Source of the DNA: Candidatus Caccoplasma merdavium
Lineage (GTDB): Bacteria; Bacteroidota; Bacteroidia; Bacteroidales; UBA11471
DNA: 64,000 nt
Assembly (NCBI GenBank): GCA_018715595.1
Contig: DVLI01000011.1
Location: 43,501 to 107,500, forward strand
Direction: 5' to 3'
The notes beneath the pieces were generated by a model that did not search any database, was not told where the DNA came from, and worked only from the letters and a program-made list of their open reading frames with translations. Shown piece after piece: positions 56,487 through 64,000 of this stretch (positions are counted from its first letter, which is position 1; each line of letters begins with the position of its first letter). A program made the translations under genes and the position numbers.

Positions 56487-57988
56487 AAAGACATCTTCTC
56501 CTATACACCCTGAGCCTGCTCGTTGCCGGGCTGTGCGGCAGCTGCCTGCAAGACAAGGACAGCACGGCCACTTGGACACCCGACCACGTCATCGCCGTGT
56601 CGGGCATTTCGAGCGACGCATACACCCTCTACCTCGGCGACCGCTTCACCTGCGAGCCGCAGATTACCTTCTCCGACAGCACCCGGGCCGGCGACTACGA
56701 CTACCGCTGGGTCATCGGGAAAAGCGAAGTCATCTCGCGCGAGAAAAACCTCGACTGGGAAGTCGCCCTGCCCGAAGGCTACAAGCTCAACAGCGACATT
56801 CCCGGCGTGCTGGTGGTGCGCAACACGGTCAATGAGCTCGAATTCCGCCAACCCTTCACCATGCGCCTCTTCACCGGCTACACCCCCGAGTACATCGCCA
56901 TCTACGAGACCGAGGAGGGAAACGTCGAATGGATGTCGTTGCAAGGTACCCCCTATGAATGGACCCGCACCTACGACAACATGATAGAGCGCGTAAACGG
57001 CACCACCGTGCCGGGCCCCTTCATCGGAGCCTTCAACTCGACCGACGAAATCGCCATCTTCACCGGCCACGCCCCCGACTACGGAGTCACCGTGAGCATG
57101 ATCGACTCTGACGAAGGCGACGACTTCGTGGCCAACGTGGGCGAAATCGTGGGCAACATCTACGGCCGCGTGTACCTCGGCAGCGAACCCACGCTCGACA
57201 TCAAAGACGTCGTGTATGGCGAAGGCGCCAGCAAATACCTCATCAGCAACGGCACGCTGCACGTCTTCAACGGGCTCGAAAAGCGGCTGCCCATGTACGA
57301 CGAGAGCACCTACATCAAGAGCTCCGGTGTCGCCCAAAGCGTCTCCTCGAAGCAGTTCATGCGTTTCAAGAAAGCCACCTTCGTGCGCCACAACGACGGC
57401 CGGGTAGGCTGCTTCCACGTCTACAACGACGTGATGGAGTGGGTGACGGCGGGCAATGAACCGTTCATGCTCGATACCATCTGCGGCTGCTTCTCACAAG
57501 CCACCGGCGAAGGCTCCAACAAGCCCTACGACATCTTCCTCGTAGGGGGACGCAACGGCGCCTACCAGATGCACCGTTTCCACGTCGACTACGTCAAGAC
57601 CACGGTGCAACCCATCGTACACGAAGCCGCCTTTGACCTGCCGGCCGACCTGGTGGGAGAGGTGCGCTACTGGTTCGGCTCCTTCGGCGAGGAGTATGCC
57701 TTCTACGCCACCCGCAATGCCGTCTACCGATTCGACTACCACGACATGACCGCCTTCACCCCCGCAGCCGCCCCGCTGGTACAATGGGACGAGAACCTCG
57801 AACTTCTCGACCTCTTCGTCTTGCAGGGCAGCACCTTCCGCGACGAAGACGACTGTACGGTAGCCTTCCTCTACAACGCCGAGACCCGCAAGACCACCCT
57901 GTGTGTCTACGACACGGTAACCGGCCGCATCTATGCCGAATACACCGACCTGCTGCCGGGTCGCGGTGTCTTCTTCACAGCTCGATAA
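56483..57988 (+). CDS. PKD-like family lipoprotein
   Basis: A 501-residue surface lipoprotein candidate. Signal YTLSLLVAGLCGSC with lipid Cys at about 21. An Ig/PKD-like beta-sandwich (about 30-130: YLGDRFTCEPQITFSDSTRAGDYDYRWVIGKSEVIS) is followed by a propeller-like body with repeated beta strands (GYTPEYIAIYETEEG, FIGAFNSTDEIAIFTGH, YLISNGTLHVFNG, GRVGCFHVYNDVMEW, YDIFLVGGRNGAYQMHRF). Such proteins accompany DUF4843 and SusCD in Bacteroidota operons. ATGA overlap with DUF4843 upstream; the ABC gene is 22 bases downstream. Confidence 0.82.
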   Translation: MKRHLLLYTLSLLVAGLCGSCLQDKDSTATWTPDHVIAVSGISSDAYTLYLGDRFTCEPQITFSDSTRAGDYDYRWVIGKSEVISREKNLDWEVALPEGYKLNSDIPGVLVVRNTVNELEFRQPFTMRLFTGYTPEYIAIYETEEGNVEWMSLQGTPYEWTRTYDNMIERVNGTTVPGPFIGAFNSTDEIAIFTGHAPDYGVTVSMIDSDEGDDFVANVGEIVGNIYGRVYLGSEPTLDIKDVVYGEGASKYLISNGTLHVFNGLEKRLPMYDESTYIKSSGVAQSVSSKQFMRFKKATFVRHNDGRVGCFHVYNDVMEWVTAGNEPFMLDTICGCFSQATGEGSNKPYDIFLVGGRNGAYQMHRFHVDYVKTTVQPIVHEAAFDLPADLVGEVRYWFGSFGEEYAFYATRNAVYRFDYHDMTAFTPAAAPLVQWDENLELLDLFVLQGSTFRDEDDCTVAFLYNAETRKTTLCVYDTVTGRIYAEYTDLLPGRGVFFTAR

Positions 57989-58010
57989 TTGTAAACCTAA
58001 TCCTCTAAAT

Positions 58011-58904
58011 ATGAACGCAGAACGTCCTGTCATCGAATGTAGGAATCTCACCCATTACTACGGGAAGAAACTCGTCTACGAAAATCTGAACATCGTCGTT
58101 CCCGAAGGCCACATCATGGGCCTGCTGGGAAAGAACGGCGCCGGGAAAAGCACCACGATAAACATTCTCAACGGCTTTCTCGAACCCCGCTCGGGCCAAT
58201 GCCTCATCTACGGCGAAGACACGCAGAACCTCTCGCCCGAGACCAAGAAACGCATCGGATACCTCATCGAGGGGCACATCCAGTATAGCTTCATGAACGT
58301 ACACCAGATAGAGAAATTCTACTCCGGATTCTACGACAACTGGAACCGCGACGCCTACTGGTCACTGATAAACCGCCTGAAAATCACCCCCCGCCAGAAA
58401 ATATCGACCATGTCGTGCGGACAACGTGCTCAGGTGGCCCTCGGCCTTATCCTCGCCCAGGATCCCGACCTGCTCATTCTCGACGACTTCTCGCTCGGTC
58501 TCGACCCGGGTTACCGCCGCCTCTTCATCGACTACATGAGAGAGTACTGCAAGAGCCAGCACAAGACCGTGTTCCTCACCTCGCACATCATTCAAGACAT
58601 GGAACGCCTCATCGACGACGTCATCATCATGGACTACAACCGCATGCTGGTGCAAGGGCCCGTCAAGGACTTTACCGACCGCTTCAAGGGCTTCGCCTTC
58701 GACCTCGACCGCGACGACGTGACCTTCGGCAAAGACGAGGCGGCCAACGTCGAACACATCAACAACCACTACGAGTTCTACACCTACGACGACGAGACGG
58801 CCGTCAAGGCCCTGCTCGATGCCAAAGGGCTCGCCTACCGCAACTTCTCGCGCATGAACCTCACGCTCGAAGACGCATTCATAGGTCTCACCGGTAAATA
58901 CTAA
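58011..58904 (+). CDS. ABC transporter ATP-binding protein with atypical signature and Walker B
   Basis: A 297-residue cytosolic ATPase of the ABC-2 (drug/polymer export) group. Walker A LLGKNGAGKST (38-48). The ABC signature is MSCGQ (134-138) rather than LSGGQ, and the Walker B end reads LLILDDFSLGLDP (154-166): the catalytic Glu is Asp159 and the following Pro is Phe. H-loop His192 is in FLTSHIIQ. The C-terminal domain of about 80 residues may contact a permease. It heads five genes that alternate permease and DUF4857. Reduced or regulated ATP hydrolysis is possible; many GldA/CcmA-type relatives have unusual residues here. Confidence 0.92.
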   Translation: MNAERPVIECRNLTHYYGKKLVYENLNIVVPEGHIMGLLGKNGAGKSTTINILNGFLEPRSGQCLIYGEDTQNLSPETKKRIGYLIEGHIQYSFMNVHQIEKFYSGFYDNWNRDAYWSLINRLKITPRQKISTMSCGQRAQVALGLILAQDPDLLILDDFSLGLDPGYRRLFIDYMREYCKSQHKTVFLTSHIIQDMERLIDDVIIMDYNRMLVQGPVKDFTDRFKGFAFDLDRDDVTFGKDEAANVEHINNHYEFYTYDDETAVKALLDAKGLAYRNFSRMNLTLEDAFIGLTGKY

Positions 58905-58910
58905 GAGGCA

Positions 58911-59594
58911 ATGAAACCGATATGGCATCTCTTCTACAAGGAATGGATTAAGACCCGCGCCGCCTTCTTCGGCACGCTGATAGTGGGCATCGGCGTGGTC
59001 TTCTATATCTTCATCGGCGTCGAAAACCGCATCACGCTCATGGGCGCCAAGGGCTACACCCTGTATATGCTCTACAACAATCCGCCCGTCATCTACTACG
59101 GCCTGTTGCGTTATATACCGCTGCTGGCCGCCGTGTGCATAGGCGCGTCGCAGTACGCCCCCGAAGTGGCCCAACGCCGCATACGCCTCACCCTGCACCT
59201 GCCCGTGGGCAACCGCACGCTCATCGCCGGCATGGCGCTCTACGGACTGCTGCTCCTCACCCTCTTCAACGCCATCGTCCTCACCCTGTTCTGTTTCAAA
59301 AACAGCGCACTCTTCCCGGCCGAGGTGACGGTGCCCGTGCGTGAGACCCTGCTGGGGTGGTTCCTCGCCGCATACTGGGTCTACAACTTCATCGCCTTCA
59401 CGGCCCTCGAACCCAACCGCATGCGGCAGCTCTTCTATGCCCTCACGGGGCTTGTCCTGCTCTCGCTCTACCTCTACGACGTTCCCTTCCACGGGGCTTA
59501 CAGCACCTCCATGCCCGTGTTGGCACTGCTGGCGCTGCTTTCCTGCCCCCTCGTCCTGTTCAGCGGATACCGATTAAACAAAGGAGAAAGATAA
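58911..59594 (+). CDS. Permease-like membrane protein A (ABC-2 type)
   Basis: A 227-residue polytopic protein with six hydrophobic segments, no signal peptide. Starts LFYKEWIKTRAAFFGTLIVGIGVVFYIF; later RIRLTLHLPVGNRTLIAGMALYGLLLLTLF and ends SGYRLNKGER. These features are shared with the paralogue at 60844 (YKEWIKTR, RIRLTLHLPVG, FPAEV, NKGE). The fold resembles ABC-2 permeases, so it should be the membrane partner of the ATPase 6 bases upstream. A preceding TAAGAGG gives a fair SD. TAATG overlap with the next gene. Confidence 0.8.
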   Translation: MKPIWHLFYKEWIKTRAAFFGTLIVGIGVVFYIFIGVENRITLMGAKGYTLYMLYNNPPVIYYGLLRYIPLLAAVCIGASQYAPEVAQRRIRLTLHLPVGNRTLIAGMALYGLLLLTLFNAIVLTLFCFKNSALFPAEVTVPVRETLLGWFLAAYWVYNFIAFTALEPNRMRQLFYALTGLVLLSLYLYDVPFHGAYSTSMPVLALLALLSCPLVLFSGYRLNKGER

Positions 59595-60847
59595 TGACAC
59601 ACAAGATACTGCACATCATTGCCGCCCTTTTCACGGCCGCAGCCGCCGCTCTCGTCCTGCCCTACTTCTGCAAGAGCAGCCCGACGTTCTTTTCCCACCT
59701 CTATACCGACGTCGTCTACTCCGAAATCTTGCAGGACTTCATCTTCTCGCGCTACGAATACGTCGACCGAGACGGGCAGACAACGGCCTATACCGTCTAT
59801 CGCGACTCCCGCGGCAACCGCATCGACCGCTCGGCCGTCGACTCGCTCTGCCCCCTCAACAATGCCACCCAACTGGCTTTTGAAAACCGCTTCCCCGACA
59901 CCATCTGCGGTGTAGCCGTTACGGCACGGCAGGCCGAAGAGGCCGTCTTCCGCCACCGCATATCGATGCCCGCTCTCGACTATGGCCTCTACGACCTGGT
60001 CGACAGCCATAGCTACCTGTCGCAAAAATTCAACACGCAAGACCTCCTGCGCTTCACCGCAACGGGGCTGGAATTTCTCCTTCCCGAAAGCAACAGCATC
60101 GACACGGCCAAGACCCGCATCTTCGACTGGGCACTCGCCGAGAGTGGCTTTGAAGCGCCGATGACCCGCATATGGTCACCCTCGAACCGCACCGACATCG
60201 AACAGCAGGGTTTCTTCCTCAACGACCGCAACGGCCGCCTCTTCCGCCTCTCCATGACCGAGGGAGCCCCCGTCGCAGAACCGATCGCCCGCCCCGACGA
60301 CAAGGAGGTGCTTCTCATGAGCTTCGGCGACGAAGAAGATTTCCTGGCCATCGTCGTCACCACCGACGGCAGCAGCTACCTCATGCCCCGCGACCGCGCG
60401 TCATACCGCCGCCTGCCGCTGCCCTCGTTCAAGGGAAAGAGCGTCTCGCTCTCGGGCAATCTCTTCTACTACTTCTTCACGCTCGATGCGGCCGACTCCA
60501 CCGAGTATGTCGTCGTCGACAAGTCCCTGCGCCCGGTAAACCGCCACACCTTGGCACACCCCGCACCCGACCGTGCCTTTAAAGCCGCCGACTACCTGTT
60601 GCCGGTGCGCATCACCCAGTCGGCCTCGTCGGGCATCGACCTCCGCTGGGGCGACCCGGCCCGCTTCCTGCTCGTCAACGTCGTGCTGGCCATCATCACC
60701 TTCGTTCTGCGCCGCCGGCAGGGATACAAACTCCCGGCACAGCTCATCGACACCCTCCTCGTGTTGCTGCTGGGCCTCTGCGGCATGGCTGGCGCATTTG
60801 CCATACCTTACCGCCGTAACGATAAAAAAGAAAACCTCCCGCTATGA
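59594..60847 (+). CDS. DUF4857 protein A
   Basis: A 417-residue protein with an N-terminal membrane anchor (ILHIIAALFTAAAAALVLPYF) and two hydrophobic segments near the C-terminus (FLLVNVVLAIITFVLR and LIDTLLVLLLGLCGMAGAFAIPY). The large part between should be periplasmic: LYTDVVYSEILQDFIFSRYE, YRDSRGNRID, FFLNDRNGRLFRLSM, LLMSFGDEEDFLAIVVTTDGSSYLM. It is paralogous to the gene at 61527 by the shared RGN and DRNGRLF motifs. The AAGGAG sequence just upstream and the TAATG overlap show tight coupling to permease A. Function unknown; the family is seen mostly in Bacteroidota. Confidence 0.78.
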   Translation: MTHKILHIIAALFTAAAAALVLPYFCKSSPTFFSHLYTDVVYSEILQDFIFSRYEYVDRDGQTTAYTVYRDSRGNRIDRSAVDSLCPLNNATQLAFENRFPDTICGVAVTARQAEEAVFRHRISMPALDYGLYDLVDSHSYLSQKFNTQDLLRFTATGLEFLLPESNSIDTAKTRIFDWALAESGFEAPMTRIWSPSNRTDIEQQGFFLNDRNGRLFRLSMTEGAPVAEPIARPDDKEVLLMSFGDEEDFLAIVVTTDGSSYLMPRDRASYRRLPLPSFKGKSVSLSGNLFYYFFTLDAADSTEYVVVDKSLRPVNRHTLAHPAPDRAFKAADYLLPVRITQSASSGIDLRWGDPARFLLVNVVLAIITFVLRRRQGYKLPAQLIDTLLVLLLGLCGMAGAFAIPYRRNDKKENLPL

Positions 60848-61524
60848 CACGCACACAGATAAAACACCTGCTCTACAAAGAGTGGATAAAAACACGCTGG
60901 TATGCCGCCGTGGGGCTCGCAGGAAGCCTCATTCTGTCGGTCTATGCCTGCATCGATGCCGTCTCCACCTTCCACGACATGGGCGGCACCTTCTTCTACT
61001 CGACCCTGCTCACGGGCAATATCGCCCTCATGACGCAGCTCAAATACCTGCCCCTGGCAATAGCCCTGCTCATCGGGTTGCCCCAATTCCTGCCCGAGAT
61101 TACCAACAAGCGCATACGCCTCACCCTGCACCTGCCCGTGGGCAGCACGGCCGTCGTCTACACGATGGTGCTCTACGGCCTCGCCGTGTTCTGCTGCACG
61201 CTGCTCCCGGCCCTGCTCATCACCACGGCCACGCTGGCGGCCTGCTTCCCCGCCGAGGTGGTCGTCGCCACCTTGCAGACCCTGCTGCCCTGGCTGCTCG
61301 GCGGCATGACCGCCTACTTCTTCACGGCGATGATAGCCTTTGAGCCAGTGTGGAAATTCCGCTTCGGCTATATCCTCATCGCCTATCTCACCCTGCGCTT
61401 TTTCTACCTCGGCTACGGGGTGGGAAATGCTGTAACCGCCTACCCGCTGCTGCTCGTCATCACCCTGGTGTCGAGCCTGGCGGTCATCTACACGTCGCAC
61501 CGTTTCAACAAAGGAGAGCTCTGA
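60844..61524 (+). CDS. Permease-like membrane protein B (ABC-2 type, paralogue of A)
   Basis: A 226-residue six-segment membrane protein with the same landmarks as permease A: LLYKEWIKTRWYAAVGLAGSL at the start, RIRLTLHLPVGSTAVVYTMVLYG in the middle, CFPAEVVVATLQ and a FNKGEL end. It starts within the stop of the DUF4857 protein (ATGA). The duplicated permease suggests a heterodimeric membrane core served by one ATPase, since only one ATP-binding gene is present. The transported solute is unknown. Confidence 0.8.
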   Translation: MTRTQIKHLLYKEWIKTRWYAAVGLAGSLILSVYACIDAVSTFHDMGGTFFYSTLLTGNIALMTQLKYLPLAIALLIGLPQFLPEITNKRIRLTLHLPVGSTAVVYTMVLYGLAVFCCTLLPALLITTATLAACFPAEVVVATLQTLLPWLLGGMTAYFFTAMIAFEPVWKFRFGYILIAYLTLRFFYLGYGVGNAVTAYPLLLVITLVSSLAVIYTSHRFNKGEL

Positions 61525-61526
61525 TT

Positions 61527-62744
61527 ATGGCAAAGATTGTACGTTTCCTCCTGATACTCATCACCATCTTCACCCTGTCGTTCTATCTGCCGTCGCTCTA
61601 CCAACGCACGGTCGAGAAACGTCCGCTGAAAACCATGATATATTTCAGCGAAGTGTCGCACGACTTCGTCATTGCCCGCGAAAGCATCGACTCCACCACC
61701 CAGGAAGCCGCCATGCTTTACTACGACACCCGGGGTAATCTTCTCACCGAGACCGAATACATGCAGCTGTTGCCCTTCAACAACCGCCGTAAACTGAAAC
61801 TCATGGGCCTCATGCCCGACTCGCTCGACGGTGTCGCCCTCACGACCGACGTGCTGAAAAACGTGAAACGCAGCATGCTCGTGGCCGACCGCTCGTTCAG
61901 CTACGGACTTGCCCCGCTCTTCGAGTCGGCACCCGAAAGGGTAGGGGTCTCGCTCCCCGACGACATCTTCCGCATCGGGAAGAAGGGCATCGAGTTTATC
62001 GACTGCACGACGGGAGAGGTGCTCCAAGAAAAAAGCGCCCGCTTTGCCCGGGCCATGCAGGCAGCCGGCTTTGAAGCACCCGCCCGCGACATCTATGGCA
62101 TACCCTCCATCATCAAACGCTGGGACAGCGGCTACTTCATCACCGACCGCAACGGCCGCCTCTTCCACCTGATGATGGTAAAAGGCGCACCCTACTGCCG
62201 CGCCATCGAGACCGGATTCGAGATAAAGAACATCAAATGCCACACCGACGAAGAGATATTCTGCCACCTCTTCGACACCGACAACCGCCTCTATGTGCTC
62301 ACGACCGACTACCGGCTGCTGCCGCTCCCGGTAGAGACGCCGTCGGGACGCTGCTTCATGACCTCGAACGACTTCTTCCGCACCTACAAGACGACAGAGA
62401 AAGACACGAGTATCCTCTTCGCCCTCGACCCGTCGTTCGGCTTCGTCGCCCGCTACGCCGAGAAAATCGACCACTACGACGACACCCCCGAGGCCGCGTG
62501 GGAGAGACGCCTCTTCCCCTTCTCGACGATGAAGACTCCGGGCTATGCCCACTTCATTCCCCTGCCTAACCCGGTGCGCGACTTCTGGATAACCAACCTC
62601 GTGTGCTTCCTCGTGTGGGCCGCGGTCAAAGCCTACAAACGCCGCTCGTTCCGCCGCCCCGAAAACATCGGCGATGCCATCGTCATACTGCTGACAGGTA
62701 TCTACGGCCTGATAGCCGTATGGCTCTTCCCCAACCGGAAATAA
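61527..62744 (+). CDS. DUF4857 protein B (paralogue of A)
   Basis: A 405-residue protein with the same topology: N-terminal segment FLLILITIFTLSFYLPSLY, long presumed periplasmic part (YFSEVSHDFVIARESI, YYDTRGNLLTE, FITDRNGRLFHLMMV, FDTDNRLYVLTTDYRLLPL), and C-terminal segments FWITNLVCFLVWAAV and AIVILLTGIYGLIAVWLF. It follows permease B by two bases, repeating the permease-DUF4857 order. The repeated D-x-N-R-L-F/Y strands could form a propeller-like fold; that is inference. Confidence 0.78.
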   Translation: MAKIVRFLLILITIFTLSFYLPSLYQRTVEKRPLKTMIYFSEVSHDFVIARESIDSTTQEAAMLYYDTRGNLLTETEYMQLLPFNNRRKLKLMGLMPDSLDGVALTTDVLKNVKRSMLVADRSFSYGLAPLFESAPERVGVSLPDDIFRIGKKGIEFIDCTTGEVLQEKSARFARAMQAAGFEAPARDIYGIPSIIKRWDSGYFITDRNGRLFHLMMVKGAPYCRAIETGFEIKNIKCHTDEEIFCHLFDTDNRLYVLTTDYRLLPLPVETPSGRCFMTSNDFFRTYKTTEKDTSILFALDPSFGFVARYAEKIDHYDDTPEAAWERRLFPFSTMKTPGYAHFIPLPNPVRDFWITNLVCFLVWAAVKAYKRRSFRRPENIGDAIVILLTGIYGLIAVWLFPNRK

Positions 62745-62781
62745 ACCATCTATCTTCTCACCCCAAAAATTCATCACTATT

Positions 62782-63654
62782 ATGGAGACAACAAATGCTA
62801 AACAACAAAAAATCTCGTTTGTAGGGTTCGCCGCCTTCATGATTGTACTTTTCACCATGCCGCTGGGTCATGCCGCCATGATTATCATGGAAAAGACATT
62901 AGGAGAAACCTATCTCACCCCCGCGGCCTTCGTACTGGGGCTCCTGGGCGCCGCTCTGGCTATCTGGGGCTTCTACATGAAAAACGAAAACGGAGCCACC
63001 TTTGCCGGCCTCATCGGCGGTCTCATGACATGGACCGGGTGGATAGAATTTACCTTCGTCTACTACGCCCACCGCTACGGCGTGGCTCCCTATATCGAAA
63101 ACGGAGAAGTCGCCACCAAACCCGAATATCTGGTGATGATGTCGTCGATAGGATTCTTTGCCGTGGTGATGATGTTCTACATTTTCAGCGCGCGCACCCG
63201 CTGTGTATTCTTCTGCTGGGTGCAAAAGAAACTCGGCCTCAACCGGCACGAAGAGTCGTTGCAGACCGTCCACCGCAACCCCTCGCTCACGACCTTCATG
63301 GAGACCAACGTGCTGCTTTGGGCCTGCTACATGGTGCTCATGTTCGCCTATGACGACCACCTGCTGGGCGACCGCCACCCCGTCACGGCCTTCATCGCCT
63401 TCGGCAGTCTCGTGTGGTCGGCCTATCTCTTTGTGAAGCTCATGAAAATCAAACACATCGGATACGCCATACGTTATGCCATTCCCACGGTCATCATCTT
63501 CTGGAATTTCGTCGAAATTCTCGGCCGCTGGGACTTCTTCCACGAAATATGGACCGAACCGGGCCAGTACAAGACCGAAATCATCATCATGTTCGTCGTC
63601 TTCCTCCTCTTCTCGGCCTACCTCTTCTTCCGCAAAAAACAGGAAACCAAATAA
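62782..63654 (+). CDS. Polytopic membrane protein of unknown function
   Basis: A 290-residue protein with seven or so hydrophobic segments (FVGFAAFMIVLFTMPLGHAAMII, AAFVLGLLGAALAIWGFYM, FAGLIGGLMTWTGWIEFTFVYYAHRYG, MSSIGFFAVVMMFYIF, MVLMFAYDDHLLG region, FIAFGSLVWSAYLFVKLM, IIIMFVVFLLFSAYLFF). Conserved-looking polar residues in membrane stretches include GHAAMI, TWTGWIEF, FAYDDHLLGD and WNFVEILGRW. I do not recognise the family. It is 37 bases downstream of DUF4857 B and 26 bases before the LRR gene, so it is probably part of the same operon. Confidence 0.7.
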   Translation: METTNAKQQKISFVGFAAFMIVLFTMPLGHAAMIIMEKTLGETYLTPAAFVLGLLGAALAIWGFYMKNENGATFAGLIGGLMTWTGWIEFTFVYYAHRYGVAPYIENGEVATKPEYLVMMSSIGFFAVVMMFYIFSARTRCVFFCWVQKKLGLNRHEESLQTVHRNPSLTTFMETNVLLWACYMVLMFAYDDHLLGDRHPVTAFIAFGSLVWSAYLFVKLMKIKHIGYAIRYAIPTVIIFWNFVEILGRWDFFHEIWTEPGQYKTEIIIMFVVFLLFSAYLFFRKKQETK

Positions 63655-63680
63655 ACTATTCACCTTTAATTAAAAATCCT

Positions 63681-64000
63681 ATGAAGAAAATTTTACTCTT
63701 CACGGCATTCCTTGGCTGCTTTGCCTGGGGATACGCACAGACCAAAAACGTGGCTGTTGAAACCGCCGGTACGCTCAGTACCCTCCTCACAGCCGATGAG
63801 ACCGCTACCCTGACCGACCTCACCGTAACCGGCTCCATCAACAAAGCCGACCTCAACACCCTCAACGGCATGCCCGCCCTGGCTACCCTCGACCTCAGCG
63901 GCGCCAACATCGTGGCTTCGTCCGACGGCGAAACTTCCTACGCCGAGAACACCATTCCCGAAGCAACCTTCATGGGCAACAAGGCTCTTATTTCGGTACT
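63681..64000 (+). CDS. Secreted BspA-like leucine-rich-repeat protein (cut by window end)
   Basis: Only the first 106 codons are seen. A signal peptide (KKILLFTAFLGCFAWGYA, cleavage after AYA/AQ region) is followed by VETAGTLSTLLTADETATLTDLTVTGSINKADLNTLNGMPALATLDLSGANIV, the typical BspA-like cap (GTLSxLL...LTVTGxINxxDxxxL) and first TpLRR (IPEATFMGNKALISV). Such proteins are exported to the surface and bind host or other bacterial proteins. Position at the end of the SusC/ABC operon is suggestive of coexpression. The remainder lies outside. Confidence 0.85.
   Translation, partial: MKKILLFTAFLGCFAWGYAQTKNVAVETAGTLSTLLTADETATLTDLTVTGSINKADLNTLNGMPALATLDLSGANIVASSDGETSYAENTIPEATFMGNKALISV

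Overview
The window is a gene-dense stretch of a GC-rich member of the Bacteroidales (phylum Bacteroidota). The evidence is the repeated promoter signature TAnnTTTG, with an upstream TTG/TTTG about 19-20 bases away in the best cases; SusC/SusD outer-membrane pairs; DUF4271, DUF4843, DUF4857, PKD-like and BspA-like proteins; lipoproteins with VACS/VSC lipoboxes; and the core orders O-methyltransferase-pyk-aroQ|xerD and DUF4271-hemD-rnpA-yidD/tatD-tyrS. Coding GC is high by eye (roughly 55-60%), as in Alistipes-like or Barnesiella viscericola-like lineages; the genus cannot be fixed from sequence reading alone. I saw no insertion sequence, prophage, CRISPR array or rRNA operon.

Layout. 0-3.2 kb: a minus-strand block (partial O-methyltransferase, pyruvate kinase, 3-dehydroquinase) divergent from the recombinase xerD. 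3.3-6.1 kb: three surface-glycan type genes (two GT2 transferases and a DUF5672 protein). 6.2-12 kb: RNase HI, shikimate kinase, the 2-oxoacid:ferredoxin oxidoreductase pair korAB, an M16 protease. 12-22.7 kb: a SIS-domain isomerase with a PfkB kinase, a phosphatase-like lipoprotein with a broken active site, a DEAD-box helicase, a GH3-like adenylating enzyme, methionyl-tRNA synthetase, then a flippase and a third glycosyltransferase. 22.9-36.7 kb: AlkD-like repair protein, a 2-hydroxyacid dehydrogenase, a fused SpmA-SpmB protein, ybeY, mnmG followed at once by a perfect parS-like palindrome, apt, uvrC, dtd, a MazG-like protein, deoC, a polyprenyl synthase and polA. 36.8-46.7 kb: an MscS-type channel, ychF, a LOG protein, a DUF4271 protein with a 195-bp tandem repeat, hemD, an inserted small lipoprotein, rnpA, a YidD-TatD fusion, tyrS and tRNA-Gln.

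46.9-64 kb is the most unusual part: at least twelve co-directional genes with gaps of 37 bases or less or overlapping stop/start codons. They encode two SusC/SusD pairs (the first SusC lacks the usual N-terminal domains), a DUF4843 lipoprotein, a PKD-like lipoprotein, one ABC ATPase with atypical motifs, two paralogous permease-like proteins alternating with two paralogous DUF4857 proteins, a polytopic membrane protein, and the start of a BspA-like leucine-rich-repeat protein that runs off the window. Together they look like one envelope-spanning machine: TonB-dependent outer-membrane pores, surface lipoproteins, and an inner-membrane ABC module with periplasmic DUF4857 parts. The substrate cannot be read from the sequence. 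This locus is my main candidate for an undescribed system.
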